Shown: piece after piece, positions 17,650 to 26,421 of the stretch
Layout of the letters: the number at the start of each line of letters is the position of its first letter
Numbering within the stretch: position 1 is the stretch's first letter
Source: Ruminococcus sp. CAG:563
GTDB taxonomy: Bacteria > Bacillota > Clostridia > Oscillospirales > Acutalibacteraceae
DNA: 64,000 nucleotides
Reading direction: 5' to 3'
NCBI GenBank assembly: GCA_000434915.1
Contig: FR882080.1
Location: 40,658 to 104,657 of the forward strand
Translations under genes and position numbers: made by a program
The notes under the pieces: generated by a model
Database searches by the model: none
What the model saw: the letters and a program-made list of their open reading frames with translations, nothing else
Told to the model about the DNA's origin: nothing

Positions 17650-18711
17650 ATGTCAAAATTCAAAGCATTTCTCAAGCGCAAGGACATCGAATTTTCCGCA
17701 AAACGATACGGAATTGATGCTCTCGGCGCAATGGCACAGGGTCTTTTCGCTTCCCTGCTTGTCGGCACGATTCTTTCAACGATAGGAACCCAGTTTTCAA
17801 TCGAAGCTCTTGTAACGATCGGCGATTTCGCATCGGCGGTCAAGGGCTGTGCAATGGCAATAGCAATCGGCTTTGCTCTCAAAGCTCCGCCGCTTGTGCT
17901 TTTCTCACTTGCAACCGTGGGCTATGCCGCAGATAAGCTCGGCGGTGCGGGCGGTCCGCTCGCAGTTTTGCTCATCACGATAGTTGCCACCGAATTCGGT
18001 AAGGCTGTCAGCAAGGAAACAAAGCTTGACATTCTTGTAACTCCCGTTGTCACGATCGGTCTCGGCTGTGTTCTTTCAATGCTCTGTGCACCGTATATCG
18101 GCAAGGCGGCAAGCGCAGTCGGACATGCTATAATGTGGGCAACCGAGCTTCGACCGTTCCTGATGGGCATTATAATCTCGGCTATAGTCGGTATCGCTCT
18201 CACCCTCCCGATAAGCAGTGCGGCAATTTGTGCGGCTCTCGGACTTACGGGTCTCGCAGGCGGTGCGGCTCTCGCAGGCTGCTGTGCTCAGATGATAGGC
18301 TTCGCCGTCATGAGCTTCCGTGAGAACAAATGGGGCGGCCTTGTTTCGCAGGGTCTCGGCACAAGCATGCTTCAGATGGGCAACATCGTCAAGAATCCCC
18401 GAATTTGGATTCCGCCGACACTTGCTTCCATGATAACCGGACCGATAGCAACCTGCATTTTCAAGCTTGAAATGAACGGTGCGGCAGTCTCCTCCGGCAT
18501 GGGCACATGCGGTCTCGTCGGCCAGATAGGCGTTTACACAGGCTGGGTCAATGACGTTGCCGCCGGCACAAAGGCAGGCATCACCGCATTTGACTGGATA
18601 GGACTTATCCTCATCAGCTTCGTTCTCCCTGCTATCCTCTCATGGGCCTTCTGCCTCATTCTCCGAAAGATTGGCTGGATCAAGGAAAATGACCTCAAGC
18701 TTGACCTTTAA
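17650..18711 (+). CDS. PTS IIC-like membrane permease (PTS_EIIC_2 family)
   Basis: 353 residues, about ten hydrophobic helices and many Gly/Ala. The pattern (LxAPPLVLFSLATVGYAADKLGGAGGP, ELRPFLMGIIISA, GPIATCIFK) matches the PTS_EIIC_2 family, in which no IIA or IIB domain is fused and the substrate is usually unknown. AGGAGGGG precedes the start. No PTS IIA, IIB, EI or HPr gene is in the window, so this may act as a stand-alone transporter. It is the last gene of a two-gene operon ending at a terminator. Confidence 0.8.
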   Translation: MSKFKAFLKRKDIEFSAKRYGIDALGAMAQGLFASLLVGTILSTIGTQFSIEALVTIGDFASAVKGCAMAIAIGFALKAPPLVLFSLATVGYAADKLGGAGGPLAVLLITIVATEFGKAVSKETKLDILVTPVVTIGLGCVLSMLCAPYIGKAASAVGHAIMWATELRPFLMGIIISAIVGIALTLPISSAAICAALGLTGLAGGAALAGCCAQMIGFAVMSFRENKWGGLVSQGLGTSMLQMGNIVKNPRIWIPPTLASMITGPIATCIFKLEMNGAAVSSGMGTCGLVGQIGVYTGWVNDVAAGTKAGITAFDWIGLILISFVLPAILSWAFCLILRKIGWIKENDLKLDL

Positions 18712-18726
18712 TAAAACAAAATTTAA

Positions 18727-18756
18727 GGCGGTCACAAATCGTGGCCGCCGTTTTTT
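18727..18756 (+). terminator. Intrinsic terminator
   Basis: Stem GGCGGTCAC / GTGGCCGCC (one wobble), then GTTTTTT, just after the permease stop. Confidence 0.9.
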
Positions 18757-18770
18757 CTGCCGATTTTAAA

Positions 18771-18806
18771 AATAACGTCTCCCCTTGAAGCAATCAGGAG
18801 GAGACG
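18771..18806 (-). terminator. Intrinsic terminator of the surface-protein gene
   Basis: On the minus strand GCGTCTCC...GGAGACGT, followed by a T-rich run, 35 bases beyond the stop of the large surface protein. Confidence 0.65.
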
Positions 18807-18841
18807 CTATTTGTTTATTCAGCTGTAGTTTTTGTTGCTGT

Positions 18842-21800
18842 TCAGCAAACATCTTTAATGAGGTCGATAAACCACTTGATTATCTTCACAAGAATCGAGA
18901 TAAGCCAATCACGGATTTTTTCCCATTTTGTCTTGAGCTTCTGAACCTCGGTATTCTCGTTGCGCTTTGCGTGGCAGACCGTACATTCCTCATGTGCGAT
19001 ACCTTTTTCCGTCTCGGTCGCTTCCTTATCCGTCACCCATTCAAAGGTATGCTCACCCTTTTCGATTACGGAATCGCCGTACTTGCACTCTTTCCAGTGC
19101 TCGTTCTCGTCGAACTTCCAATCGCTGTAATCGTGAGCGGCATTTACGGTAATTTTGACCATTGCCATGTTAGCAAAAGAATCAACAGCAATAATCTTGA
19201 ACTCACCGTTTGCGGGTTCAGCCGTATAATATCCGTCTGCGTCCGGCTCAACATTTTTGCCGTTTATTATTACGATTGCCGTACTCGATGTGTCATTGTC
19301 GGTTACCTTAAACTTCTGAGGTCCGCAATAAATCTTGCCGTTTTCAAGACCGATTATTACCGGCTTTTCGGTATCTCTCCAAACCGCACCGAGCGTAACC
19401 GTGTCAATGCTGTCGTCCTGAACAAGCTCGCCGTATGTGCAATTCAAAGTTGTTACGCTCAATTTCGGAGAAGCAATGTTCCAGCCGATGAATTCAAATC
19501 CTCCCTCTTTTGTCGGAGGAACAACACCGTCGAGAACCTTATCGTCCCAGTGGAGCGTCTTGTCGGCAACGGGAGTGCCGCCTCTTGTATCAAACTTAAT
19601 CGTATAGGTTTTTGCCATCCACTCTGCCACCAGGGTAATTCCGCTTACCTTATCATCTGCAGCGAGGTCGGAAAACTTTGTATCTGACGAAACTGCCGAA
19701 TCAGCGTACCTCCAGCCTGCGAATGTGTAGCCTGCCTTTGTCGGAGCCGAAACGCCGTCGAGCACCTTGTCGCTCCATGCGAGAAACTTATCCGCAACTG
19801 CCGTTCCGCCGTTTGAGTCAAAGCTTACGATATAACCGTTGGCTATCCACTTTGCCGTATAGGTAACAGTCTTGTTTATGAGGCTCGTCTGCTCCCAGCC
19901 TGAGAAGGTATAACCTGCTCGCACAACGTTTTCCGCCGTCGGGAGTGCAAGCGTTTCATTTGCTTTATAGCTTGTCGGTGCAGTGTAGCCCTCTGCCCAT
20001 GCACCGCCGTCAAGGTCGTAAACAACGCTGACATCAACAGCCTTCGGGTTTAATTTGAGTGCAGGAACGACGCCCACGCCTGTGCCGTAAACTCCCTGAC
20101 CGAGAGCCGCCCAGCCGTAGCTGCTGACGAGGTAAACCGTTTCGGCATCGCCCGGGGTACGAAGCCACCAATGCGGATAACCCTGGCTGATATATACGCC
20201 CTGACATTTTGAATAATCCGTACCTTTGAGCTTTCTTGCTTCGTCAAATTCCGAATTTGATGAGTTGAAGCCGTATGCGCTGTTAATTACATCGTCAAAC
20301 GAGAGAATAAATATTTTATCGCCCGTATCGGTGCCGAACCAAGTGCCGTCCGGGCTGTTATTCTCAAGGAACGTTGTGCCTATCAGCATCTTCTCCTCAC
20401 GGGAGAATGCCGTGTTATAAAATGTCTTGTTGAGCCACCGTCTCAGTGAGCAGGTTTCCCAATCGGAGACATAATTTGTGAAGTCCTTGCTGTTATAAAG
20501 CTTATCGTCTTTTCTTATAACGAAATTCTGATAAGACTGCGAGTCAATTACGTTATCGCACATAATATACCCCTCGTCGGGGTCAAGCACACGCCATGTC
20601 AGCGGTTCGTATTTAAAATAATATACATTGTTCGGGTGATAGTCGTTGTCTTTCTGGTTAGAAAAAACATCTCCTTTTAATCCGCCGCCGGTGCCCGGTC
20701 TGTACTCCGAAAAAGTAACCGCGCGGAACATTTCGCCGCCGCTGTAGAAATCCTTATACAGCATGAAATCGCCCGGCTCCATTTTGCCGTCAGTGCTATT
20801 GCCTGTTCCGCTGTAATATTTATAGGAAACCCAAAGATAATTCTCCGAGTCCGCTTCAAGCTTTGCGACCTCATCGGCGTCCGTGACCTCGGACTGAGGA
20901 TATGAGCCGAACTCGATTTTGCTGCCCTTAGCGAGCGTCGGCGTCTTCGGATTGAACTTGAACGCAGGAACAACGGCGTTATCGGTTCTGTTGACGTTGT
21001 AATAACCGCTGCCGCTGGAAACGATCCAACCGCCCGGAGCTACGCCAAAAGCGAATGCGCCGTAGAAACCCGTTGTACGCAGCCACCAATACGGAATGTT
21101 GCCGCCTGTATACGAAACAACATCTGCACCTTGGCACATTGCATAATCCGTAGCCGGTCTTACTCTTGCAAGATCGCTGCGTGATCCGTCCTCATCAAAA
21201 CCGTAATCGCTGTTCATTGCGTCAAAAACACTAATTGTAAAAATCTTATCAAAAGTGCCTGCACAGTCATATTTCGAACTAAACGGATTGTTGTTGTCAA
21301 GATAGGTTTTACCTATCTGAGCCTTTTCCTCCGCCGTGAAAGCGGTGTTGTAGAAATCCTTATTCAGCCACTCTCTCAGAGAGCTTTTTGACCAATCGTT
21401 AGCCAAATACTTGCAGTCCTTGCTATTATAAACCCTTTGTCCCAATGCGGAATCATAAGAGTCGGGATCATAATAGGAAAAGTTCTCAAAAGCCTGAGCG
21501 TCAATGGCAATATTGGACATAACAAAGCCCTCTTCGGGGTCAAGAACCGTCCATGTCAGCGGCTCATACTTAAAGAAGTAAGTCGTGTTCAGCTCGTAGC
21601 CGTTATTGTCTTGAGCCGAAGTAGCCTCGGATGAAACATCGCTCGTTACCTTAGGACGGTACTGCGAGAATCTGACCGCACGGTATTTTTCGCCGTTCAG
21701 CTTAAGATCGGCATACTTCATGTAGTCCGACGCTGTCATTTTGCCGTCATACTCCGTTCCCGTGCCGATGTAGTAGTCATATGACACCCACACGTCGTCG

Positions 21801-21997
21801 GTCAGGAAGCCGTCAAGTACCGAAATGATCCTTGGATTGGTCACCTTTGACTGAGGATATGAACCGAATTCGATTATATCCCCTTTCTGATAACCGCCGT
21901 CCGCCGTGTCGGCAGCCATCGTGACAGGTGCAATGCTCAGGAGCATGCACACCGCCAAAATGACGGTAAAAATCCGTTTCATTGTTTGTTTTTTCAT
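18842..21997 (-). CDS. Large surface protein: two DUF6273-like domains and InlB-type repeats
   Basis: 1051 residues. A signal peptide (about 1-29, cleaved near TMAAD) precedes two homologous domains of about 300 residues (about 36-350 and 357-655). Both begin IxEFGSYPQS, contain FKYEPLTWxVLDPxEG and SLRxWLNKxFYNTAF, and end in a W-W-L-R-T segment; this matches the DUF6273 type. Three InlB_B/Listeria-Bacteroides repeats follow (about 665-880, each with xGWxx and FDSNGGT-like starts). Next comes an Ig-like part, then a Cys/His motif segment (CxxC at HEECTVCHAK), and a C-terminal hydrophobic amphipathic tail with KIIKWFIDLIKD. There is no LPXTG signal. AAGGGAGGC precedes the ATG. Function unknown; cell-surface adhesion is inferred. 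Confidence 0.85.
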   Translation of the reverse strand: MKKQTMKRIFTVILAVCMLLSIAPVTMAADTADGGYQKGDIIEFGSYPQSKVTNPRIISVLDGFLTDDVWVSYDYYIGTGTEYDGKMTASDYMKYADLKLNGEKYRAVRFSQYRPKVTSDVSSEATSAQDNNGYELNTTYFFKYEPLTWTVLDPEEGFVMSNIAIDAQAFENFSYYDPDSYDSALGQRVYNSKDCKYLANDWSKSSLREWLNKDFYNTAFTAEEKAQIGKTYLDNNNPFSSKYDCAGTFDKIFTISVFDAMNSDYGFDEDGSRSDLARVRPATDYAMCQGADVVSYTGGNIPYWWLRTTGFYGAFAFGVAPGGWIVSSGSGYYNVNRTDNAVVPAFKFNPKTPTLAKGSKIEFGSYPQSEVTDADEVAKLEADSENYLWVSYKYYSGTGNSTDGKMEPGDFMLYKDFYSGGEMFRAVTFSEYRPGTGGGLKGDVFSNQKDNDYHPNNVYYFKYEPLTWRVLDPDEGYIMCDNVIDSQSYQNFVIRKDDKLYNSKDFTNYVSDWETCSLRRWLNKTFYNTAFSREEKMLIGTTFLENNSPDGTWFGTDTGDKIFILSFDDVINSAYGFNSSNSEFDEARKLKGTDYSKCQGVYISQGYPHWWLRTPGDAETVYLVSSYGWAALGQGVYGTGVGVVPALKLNPKAVDVSVVYDLDGGAWAEGYTAPTSYKANETLALPTAENVVRAGYTFSGWEQTSLINKTVTYTAKWIANGYIVSFDSNGGTAVADKFLAWSDKVLDGVSAPTKAGYTFAGWRYADSAVSSDTKFSDLAADDKVSGITLVAEWMAKTYTIKFDTRGGTPVADKTLHWDDKVLDGVVPPTKEGGFEFIGWNIASPKLSVTTLNCTYGELVQDDSIDTVTLGAVWRDTEKPVIIGLENGKIYCGPQKFKVTDNDTSSTAIVIINGKNVEPDADGYYTAEPANGEFKIIAVDSFANMAMVKITVNAAHDYSDWKFDENEHWKECKYGDSVIEKGEHTFEWVTDKEATETEKGIAHEECTVCHAKRNENTEVQKLKTKWEKIRDWLISILVKIIKWFIDLIKDVC

Positions 21998-22030
21998 TTA
22001 TTTGCCTCCCTTGTATAGGATTGTAATCCA

Positions 22031-22059
22031 ATTATAATACATTCATCTGCGTTTGTAAA
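22031..22059 (-). promoter_or_regulatory. Sigma-A promoter of the surface-protein gene
   Basis: Minus strand TTTACA (22059-22054) and TATAAT (22036-22031), 17-base spacing, 34 bases upstream of the start. Confidence 0.65.
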
Positions 22060-22188
22060 TAAGTTTAGCACAATTTTTGTTTTTTTATTAAATAAATTTT
22101 CTTTTTGAGGGTAATACTGGCTATGGCAGTAATCCGAACGGCAGATATAATTTGTTCTATACCTGCCGTCCTACGCAATATTTTCGAT

Positions 22189-22386
22189 TTACTTAATTCT
22201 TTTTGTTTTCGGGTTCTTTTTCACTGAATCCGGAATATCGTCATGAAGTATATAATCTTCATTCGGGTCATGCACAAGGTCTAAATCCAAGTTTAGAAGT
22301 TCATTATCCGTTTCGCACCGTTTACAGAGGTGTTCGCCCTCCTGAACAGGCAGCCCGCACCGTTTACAAAGGTCGTATTTTCTCAT
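22189..22386 (-). CDS. Small zinc-ribbon protein
   Basis: 65 residues with two CxxC pairs (CKRCGLPV and CKRC, about ten residues apart), which forms a likely zinc ribbon, followed by an acidic and then basic tail. AAGGAGGAATAGAGT directly precedes the ATG, so it is a real gene despite its size. It lies 46 bases downstream of the CoA-disulfide reductase gene on the same strand and may be co-transcribed with it. The function is unknown. Confidence 0.75.
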   Translation of the reverse strand: MRKYDLCKRCGLPVQEGEHLCKRCETDNELLNLDLDLVHDPNEDYILHDDIPDSVKKNPKTKRIK

Positions 22387-22432
22387 ACTCTATTCCTCCT
22401 TTTAAGCAATGCCGCATAAATCTGTATACGTT

Positions 22433-24127
22433 TTAAATATATACTCCGCAGTCAAGCTGACCCTCCTTGTCAAATCTATCCTTTCTGAAGCATTCGTAGA
22501 ACCTGTATCCGCCGGCAAAGCTGTAGCAGTCAAATCCCTCCTGAGCCAGTATTCGGGAAGCTATATAGCTGCGAAGTCCGGACTGACAGACAATATATAC
22601 CGGCTTTTCTTTATCAAGCTCGTTTATTCTGTCTCTGAGCTCGTCTATCGGAATCAGCCTGTCAAAGCCGTCAATCTTTCCTGATGAATGTTCCTCCTCG
22701 GTCCTGACATCTATCCTCTGGATATCTTCTCTGTCCTTAAGCTTTGCAATGTCCTCACAGTAAAACAGCTTAACCTTTCCCGTCAAAACGTTTTCGGAAA
22801 TATATCCGACCATGTTTATCGGGTCCTTCGCCGAAGAAAACGGCGGCGCATATGCAAGATCGATATCCTTGAGAGTAACGATGTCACCGCCGGACTGCAT
22901 AACAGCCGCAAGAACATCTATTCGCTTATCAACCCCGTCATATCCGATGACCTGTGCCCCGATTATCTTCCATGTGTTTATGTTAAACAGCACTTTCATA
23001 GTCATAAGATGTGCTCCGGGATAATATGCCGCATGGGACGGAGGCGAAAGAATTACCTTTTCATAAGGAATATCAAGATCTTTTGCCCATTTTTCATTCA
23101 ATCCCGTAGACGCCGCGGTCAGGTCGTATATTTTGATTATTGATGTTCCCGATGCGCCTTTGTACCTGCTGTCATATCCTGCAATGTTATCCGCCGCTAT
23201 ACGTCCCTGCTTGTTCGCCGGACCCGCAAGAGGAACAGAGGTTCTTTTTCCCGTGACAAAGCTTTTTATTTCAACAGCGTCTCCGACTGCGTATATATCC
23301 GGATCCGAGGTCTGCATATGTCTGTTGACCTTAATCGCTCCCCTGCCGCCAAGCTCAAGACCGGCAGCCTTTGCAAGTCCGCTTTCGGGAGTTATTCCTA
23401 TCGCCATCAATACCATATCCGTTTCAATAACGTCACCGTTATCAAGATTGACAATGATGCCTTCCTCAACACTTTCAAAACCGGAAACCGTTCTGTTCAG
23501 GCGAAGATCAAAGCCGTTCTCCTTTAAATGAGAATGAACAAAGCCCGCCATGTCACGGTCAAACTGCGGCAACACCTGATCCGCAGCGTCAACAAGCGTT
23601 ATATGAATGCCGAGGCTCCAAAGATTCTCCGCTGCTTCAAGTCCGATAAAGCCTCCGCCGATCACCACCGCCGACATGATATCGTTATAGTCCACCCCGT
23701 TTTTTATATGGAGCGCGTCCTCTATGGTTCTCAAGGTGTATATTCTCGAATCGTTTATTCCGGGGATATCCGGAATTATCGGGACGGCTCCCGGAGCCAG
23801 TATCAGCTTATCATAGCTCTCCCGGTACTCCTCGTCCGTCTCAAGCTTTTTTATTGCAACTTCTTTTTGCTCTCTGTCTATCGAAACGGCTTCATGCAGA
23901 GTACGCACTTCTATTCTGTAGCGTGACCATAATGTTTCGGGGGTCTGCAAGGTCAGCTCGTGCTCGTCCTTTATCAATCCTCCTATATAGTACGGAAGTC
24001 CGCAATTCGCATACGAGACAAAGCCGGATCTTTCCAGAATGATAATCTCCGCTTTCTCGTCAAGCCTTCTGATTCTTGCCGCCGCAGTTGCTCCGCCGGC
24101 TACTCCTCCGATAATTACTACTTTCAT
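22433..24127 (-). CDS. CoA-disulfide reductase-like flavoprotein fused to rhodanese
   Basis: 564 residues: a pyridine nucleotide-disulfide oxidoreductase with FAD motif VIIGGVAGGATAAARIRR at residues 4-21, a single redox Cys42 in SYANCGLPYY (as in CoA-disulfide and persulfide reductases), an NAD-binding GGGFIGLEAAENL, and a C-terminal rhodanese domain with active-site Cys514 in CQSGLRS. Such fusions reduce CoA disulfide, CoA persulfide or polysulfide with NAD(P)H. The ATG at 24127 follows AAAGGAGG at 7 bases; an in-frame extension upstream would run into the leader terminator. Transcription starts about 220 bases upstream, with a translated leader and a terminator in between. Sulfur or redox control is inferred. 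Confidence 0.88.
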   Translation of the reverse strand: MKVVIIGGVAGGATAAARIRRLDEKAEIIILERSGFVSYANCGLPYYIGGLIKDEHELTLQTPETLWSRYRIEVRTLHEAVSIDREQKEVAIKKLETDEEYRESYDKLILAPGAVPIIPDIPGINDSRIYTLRTIEDALHIKNGVDYNDIMSAVVIGGGFIGLEAAENLWSLGIHITLVDAADQVLPQFDRDMAGFVHSHLKENGFDLRLNRTVSGFESVEEGIIVNLDNGDVIETDMVLMAIGITPESGLAKAAGLELGGRGAIKVNRHMQTSDPDIYAVGDAVEIKSFVTGKRTSVPLAGPANKQGRIAADNIAGYDSRYKGASGTSIIKIYDLTAASTGLNEKWAKDLDIPYEKVILSPPSHAAYYPGAHLMTMKVLFNINTWKIIGAQVIGYDGVDKRIDVLAAVMQSGGDIVTLKDIDLAYAPPFSSAKDPINMVGYISENVLTGKVKLFYCEDIAKLKDREDIQRIDVRTEEEHSSGKIDGFDRLIPIDELRDRINELDKEKPVYIVCQSGLRSYIASRILAQEGFDCYSFAGGYRFYECFRKDRFDKEGQLDCGVYI

Positions 24128-24166
24128 ATGTGTGTCCTCCTTTACGCTTTCGGTAAAAAATATTAA

Positions 24167-24211
24167 GCAAAAACGCACAAGTCAATCCCGAAAGGACTTA
24201 ACTTGTGCGTT
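24167..24211 (-). terminator. Leader terminator (candidate attenuator) upstream of the CoA-disulfide reductase
   Basis: Perfect 11-bp stem (minus: AACGCACAAGT / ACTTGTGCGTT) extended by a second AGTCC/GGGAT stem near the loop, then TTTTTGC. It lies 45 bases before the start of the gene it would control, directly after the stop of a leader ORF. Confidence 0.8.
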
Positions 24212-24305
24212 ATTTTGGCAGAAAGCCGCATGACCAATGATGCCCGATCCCGCTTCGGTATCGGCAGCTCTTTGAAAACATTCGATTTATGCGTTGTTTT
24301 AACAT
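24210..24305 (-). CDS. 31-residue leader peptide upstream of the CoA-disulfide reductase
   Basis: A short ORF (ATG at 24305, TAA ending at 24210) has an AGAGGTGG ribosome binding site 5 bases upstream. The peptide is basic (MLKQRINRMFSKSCRYR...), has Cys at residues 14 and 26, and ends HHWSCGFLPK. Its stop codon abuts the terminator hairpin (24211-24172), so a ribosome at the end of the ORF would cover the 5' arm. It is therefore likely to be a regulatory leader rather than a protein with an independent function. The segment AACGCATAA within codons 4-7 (24295-24287) can pair with the terminator 3' arm TTGTGCGTT, a possible antiterminator. Confidence 0.6.
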   Translation of the reverse strand: MLKQRINRMFSKSCRYRSGIGHHWSCGFLPK

Positions 24306-24346
24306 AATTCCACCTCTGCTGAAATAATTACATATATTGTAGATTT

Positions 24347-24376
24347 AATATACCATTTTTATTATCATAATGTCAA
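24347..24376 (-). promoter_or_regulatory. Sigma-A promoter of the CoA-disulfide reductase leader
   Basis: Minus strand TTGACA (24376-24371) and TATATT (24352-24347), 18-base spacing, 41 bases upstream of the leader ORF. The whole 24128-24408 interval between genes is explained by this promoter, the leader ORF and the terminator. Confidence 0.6.
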
Positions 24377-24408
24377 TACTTTTGGAAAAAATGTTGATTT
24401 AATTCAAT

Positions 24409-24441
24409 AAAAAAACGATCTGCATATAAAAATGCAGACCG
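24409..24441 (-). terminator. Intrinsic terminator
   Basis: Minus strand CGGTCTGCA / TGCAGATCG (one wobble) followed by TTTTTTT, 27 bases past the stop of the P-loop protein. Confidence 0.9.
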
Positions 24442-24467
24442 TTAATTATTCATATGCCGGAAAAGCG

Positions 24468-24890
24468 TCAGATCTTCTTACAGAAAGTGAAAATCTCCTC
24501 GGGAAGCTCTGCCTCGTCGGCAGAGATTGTGAATATGAAGCTCTTCTCCTCTACGTGGTTCTTACTGAGCTCATCAACCTTCTTAAGGAACTCGCAAAGC
24601 TCGCCGTAGTCACGGGTACCGATTCTAAGCGTTGCATCAACAAGAACGTCCGTGATGTCATGGTCACCTGCGCAAATGCCGCAAAGGAAGCCGAAGAATG
24701 CGTCATAGCCGCTTACTTTGTAGTGGTCGGTATCAATAAGACGTGCACGATAATTTACATCATATGTGAGCTTGGGCTGCTTCTCAACGCAAACAACGTT
24801 GCCGTTTGAATTCTCAATAGCCTCGTTGACCTTCTCGATCAAAAGCTTTGTTTTTCCTGAACCTTTTTTACCTAAAATAAGAGATACCAT
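24468..24890 (-). CDS. Small P-loop NTPase-like protein
   Basis: 140 residues. LILGKKGSGKTKLL at residues 4-17 is a Walker A motif. A plausible Walker B is DVLVDAT, with hydrophobic residues before the Asp. Its homologues in Clostridia are often annotated as PilT-like, but there is no type IV pilus gene nearby. AGGGAGGATATTATT precedes the start. It is transcribed after pgi (77-base gap) and ends at a strong terminator. Function unknown; a nucleotide-binding regulator is the most that can be said. Confidence 0.75.
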   Translation of the reverse strand: MVSLILGKKGSGKTKLLIEKVNEAIENSNGNVVCVEKQPKLTYDVNYRARLIDTDHYKVSGYDAFFGFLCGICAGDHDITDVLVDATLRIGTRDYGELCEFLKKVDELSKNHVEEKSFIFTISADEAELPEEIFTFCKKI

Positions 24891-24967
24891 AATAATATCC
24901 TCCCTGTTTTTTTATTCTAACATTCGTGTCACGCACGAAAATTATACGAAATTTGTGTGGCATTGCC

Positions 24968-26305
24968 TTAGCCTAATCTTGCCTCAAGCTCGGCCTTGCG
25001 ATCCTCATATCCCGGCTTGCCGAGAAGAGCAAACATATTCTTCTTGTAGCTCTCAACGCCCGGCTGGTCAAACGGATTGATTCCGAGAATATAGCCGCTG
25101 ACAGCGCATGCTTTCTCAAGGAAATAGATGAGATAGCCGAGATTGAATTCGTCCATCGCTTCAACCTCAAGCACGATGTTCGGAACGTCGCCGTCCGTGT
25201 GAGCGAGCAATGTGCCCTCAAAGGCCTTCTGATTAACAAACGAGACAGTCTTTCCTGCGAGGAAATTAAGTCCGTCGGCACTGCCCTCTTCGTTCTTTAT
25301 TTCAACCTCCGACTTTGACTTTGCAAAGTGGACAACGGTTTCAAAAAGATGTCTTTCACCCTCCTGGATATACTGACCCATTGAATGAAGGTCGGTCGAG
25401 AAAATCGCCGAAGCCGGGAACAGACCCTTGTTCTCCTTGCCCTCGCTCTCGCCGTAAAGCTGCTTGAACCATTCATTCATCATCGTGTATGCCGGCTCAT
25501 AGCTGACCATCATTTCAATCTTTTTGCCGCTTCTGTAAAGGAGATTTCTCGTTGCTGCGTACTTGTAGCAGTCATTCTTTTCAATATCCTTGTCGCAAAG
25601 CTCATTCATTGCAGCGGCAGCGCCCTGCATGATAGCGTCAATGTCGATTCCCGCAACGGCAATCGGAAGAAGTCCGACAGCAGTAAGAACCGAGTAACGT
25701 CCGCCGACATCATCGGGAACAACGAAGGTCTCATAGCCCTCTGCATCCGCAAGAGCCTTGAGCGTTCCTCTCGCCTTGTCCGTAGTAGCATAGATACGCT
25801 TTGCCGCTTCATCTGCACCGTACTTGCTCTCGAGCATCTCTCTGAAAATTCTGAAAGCGACCGCCGGCTCGGTGGTTGTGCCCGACTTTGAAATAACGTT
25901 GACAGAAAAGTCTCTGTCGCCGATTATCTCAACAAGCTCGTTAATCGAAGCCGAACTGATCGTATTACCTGCGAAATAGATTTCCGGTGCACCGTGTCTA
26001 AGCAGATTATAGTTCTGCGACTTGATGAATTCAATCGCCGCTCTCGCTCCGAGGTACGAACCGCCTATTCCGATTACTACAAGAACCTCAGAATCCTTTC
26101 TGATTTTTTCAGCCGATGCTTTGATTCTTGCAAATTCTTCCTTATCATAGTTTTCCGGAAGGCTGAGCCATCCGAGGAAGTCATTTCCTTTGCCCGTTCC
26201 GTTGTGAAGCTCGTCGTGTGCGGCTTCAACCTCCGACCTGATGTCGGCATATGCGTTTTCCTTGAGGAACGGAGTTACATATTTTGTGTTTAACTTTACA
26301 GACAT
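24968..26305 (-). CDS. pgi: Glucose-6-phosphate isomerase
   Basis: 445 residues, the short bacterial class of the enzyme that interconverts glucose 6-phosphate and fructose 6-phosphate in glycolysis. Family segments are VIGIGGSYLGARAA, SKSGTTTEPAVAFR, GGRYSVLTAVGLLPIAVAG and QPGVESYKKNMFALLG. GGAGGC lies 11 bases upstream of the ATG. Its own promoter (26348-26376) is upstream. It is probably co-transcribed with the P-loop gene downstream. Confidence 0.96.
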   Translation of the reverse strand: MSVKLNTKYVTPFLKENAYADIRSEVEAAHDELHNGTGKGNDFLGWLSLPENYDKEEFARIKASAEKIRKDSEVLVVIGIGGSYLGARAAIEFIKSQNYNLLRHGAPEIYFAGNTISSASINELVEIIGDRDFSVNVISKSGTTTEPAVAFRIFREMLESKYGADEAAKRIYATTDKARGTLKALADAEGYETFVVPDDVGGRYSVLTAVGLLPIAVAGIDIDAIMQGAAAAMNELCDKDIEKNDCYKYAATRNLLYRSGKKIEMMVSYEPAYTMMNEWFKQLYGESEGKENKGLFPASAIFSTDLHSMGQYIQEGERHLFETVVHFAKSKSEVEIKNEEGSADGLNFLAGKTVSFVNQKAFEGTLLAHTDGDVPNIVLEVEAMDEFNLGYLIYFLEKACAVSGYILGINPFDQPGVESYKKNMFALLGKPGYEDRKAELEARLG

Positions 26306-26347
26306 TATCTGTATGCCTCCGATTTTGTTTTCTTATTAGTTGGTTAT

Positions 26348-26376
26348 ATTTTACCCTATTTAACTTGTTTTTTCAA
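26348..26376 (-). promoter_or_regulatory. Sigma-A promoter of pgi
   Basis: Minus strand TTGAAA (26376-26371) and TAAAAT (26353-26348) with 17-base spacing. Confidence 0.6.
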
Positions 26377-26421
26377 GTGGTATTTAGCATTTTTTACGCA
26401 GTTTGCATAAAAAATACACAC

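Noticed and set aside
18785..19687. Plus-strand 300-codon ORF
   Set aside because: It lies opposite the large surface-protein gene, with Cys-rich composition typical of shadow frames and no ribosome site.
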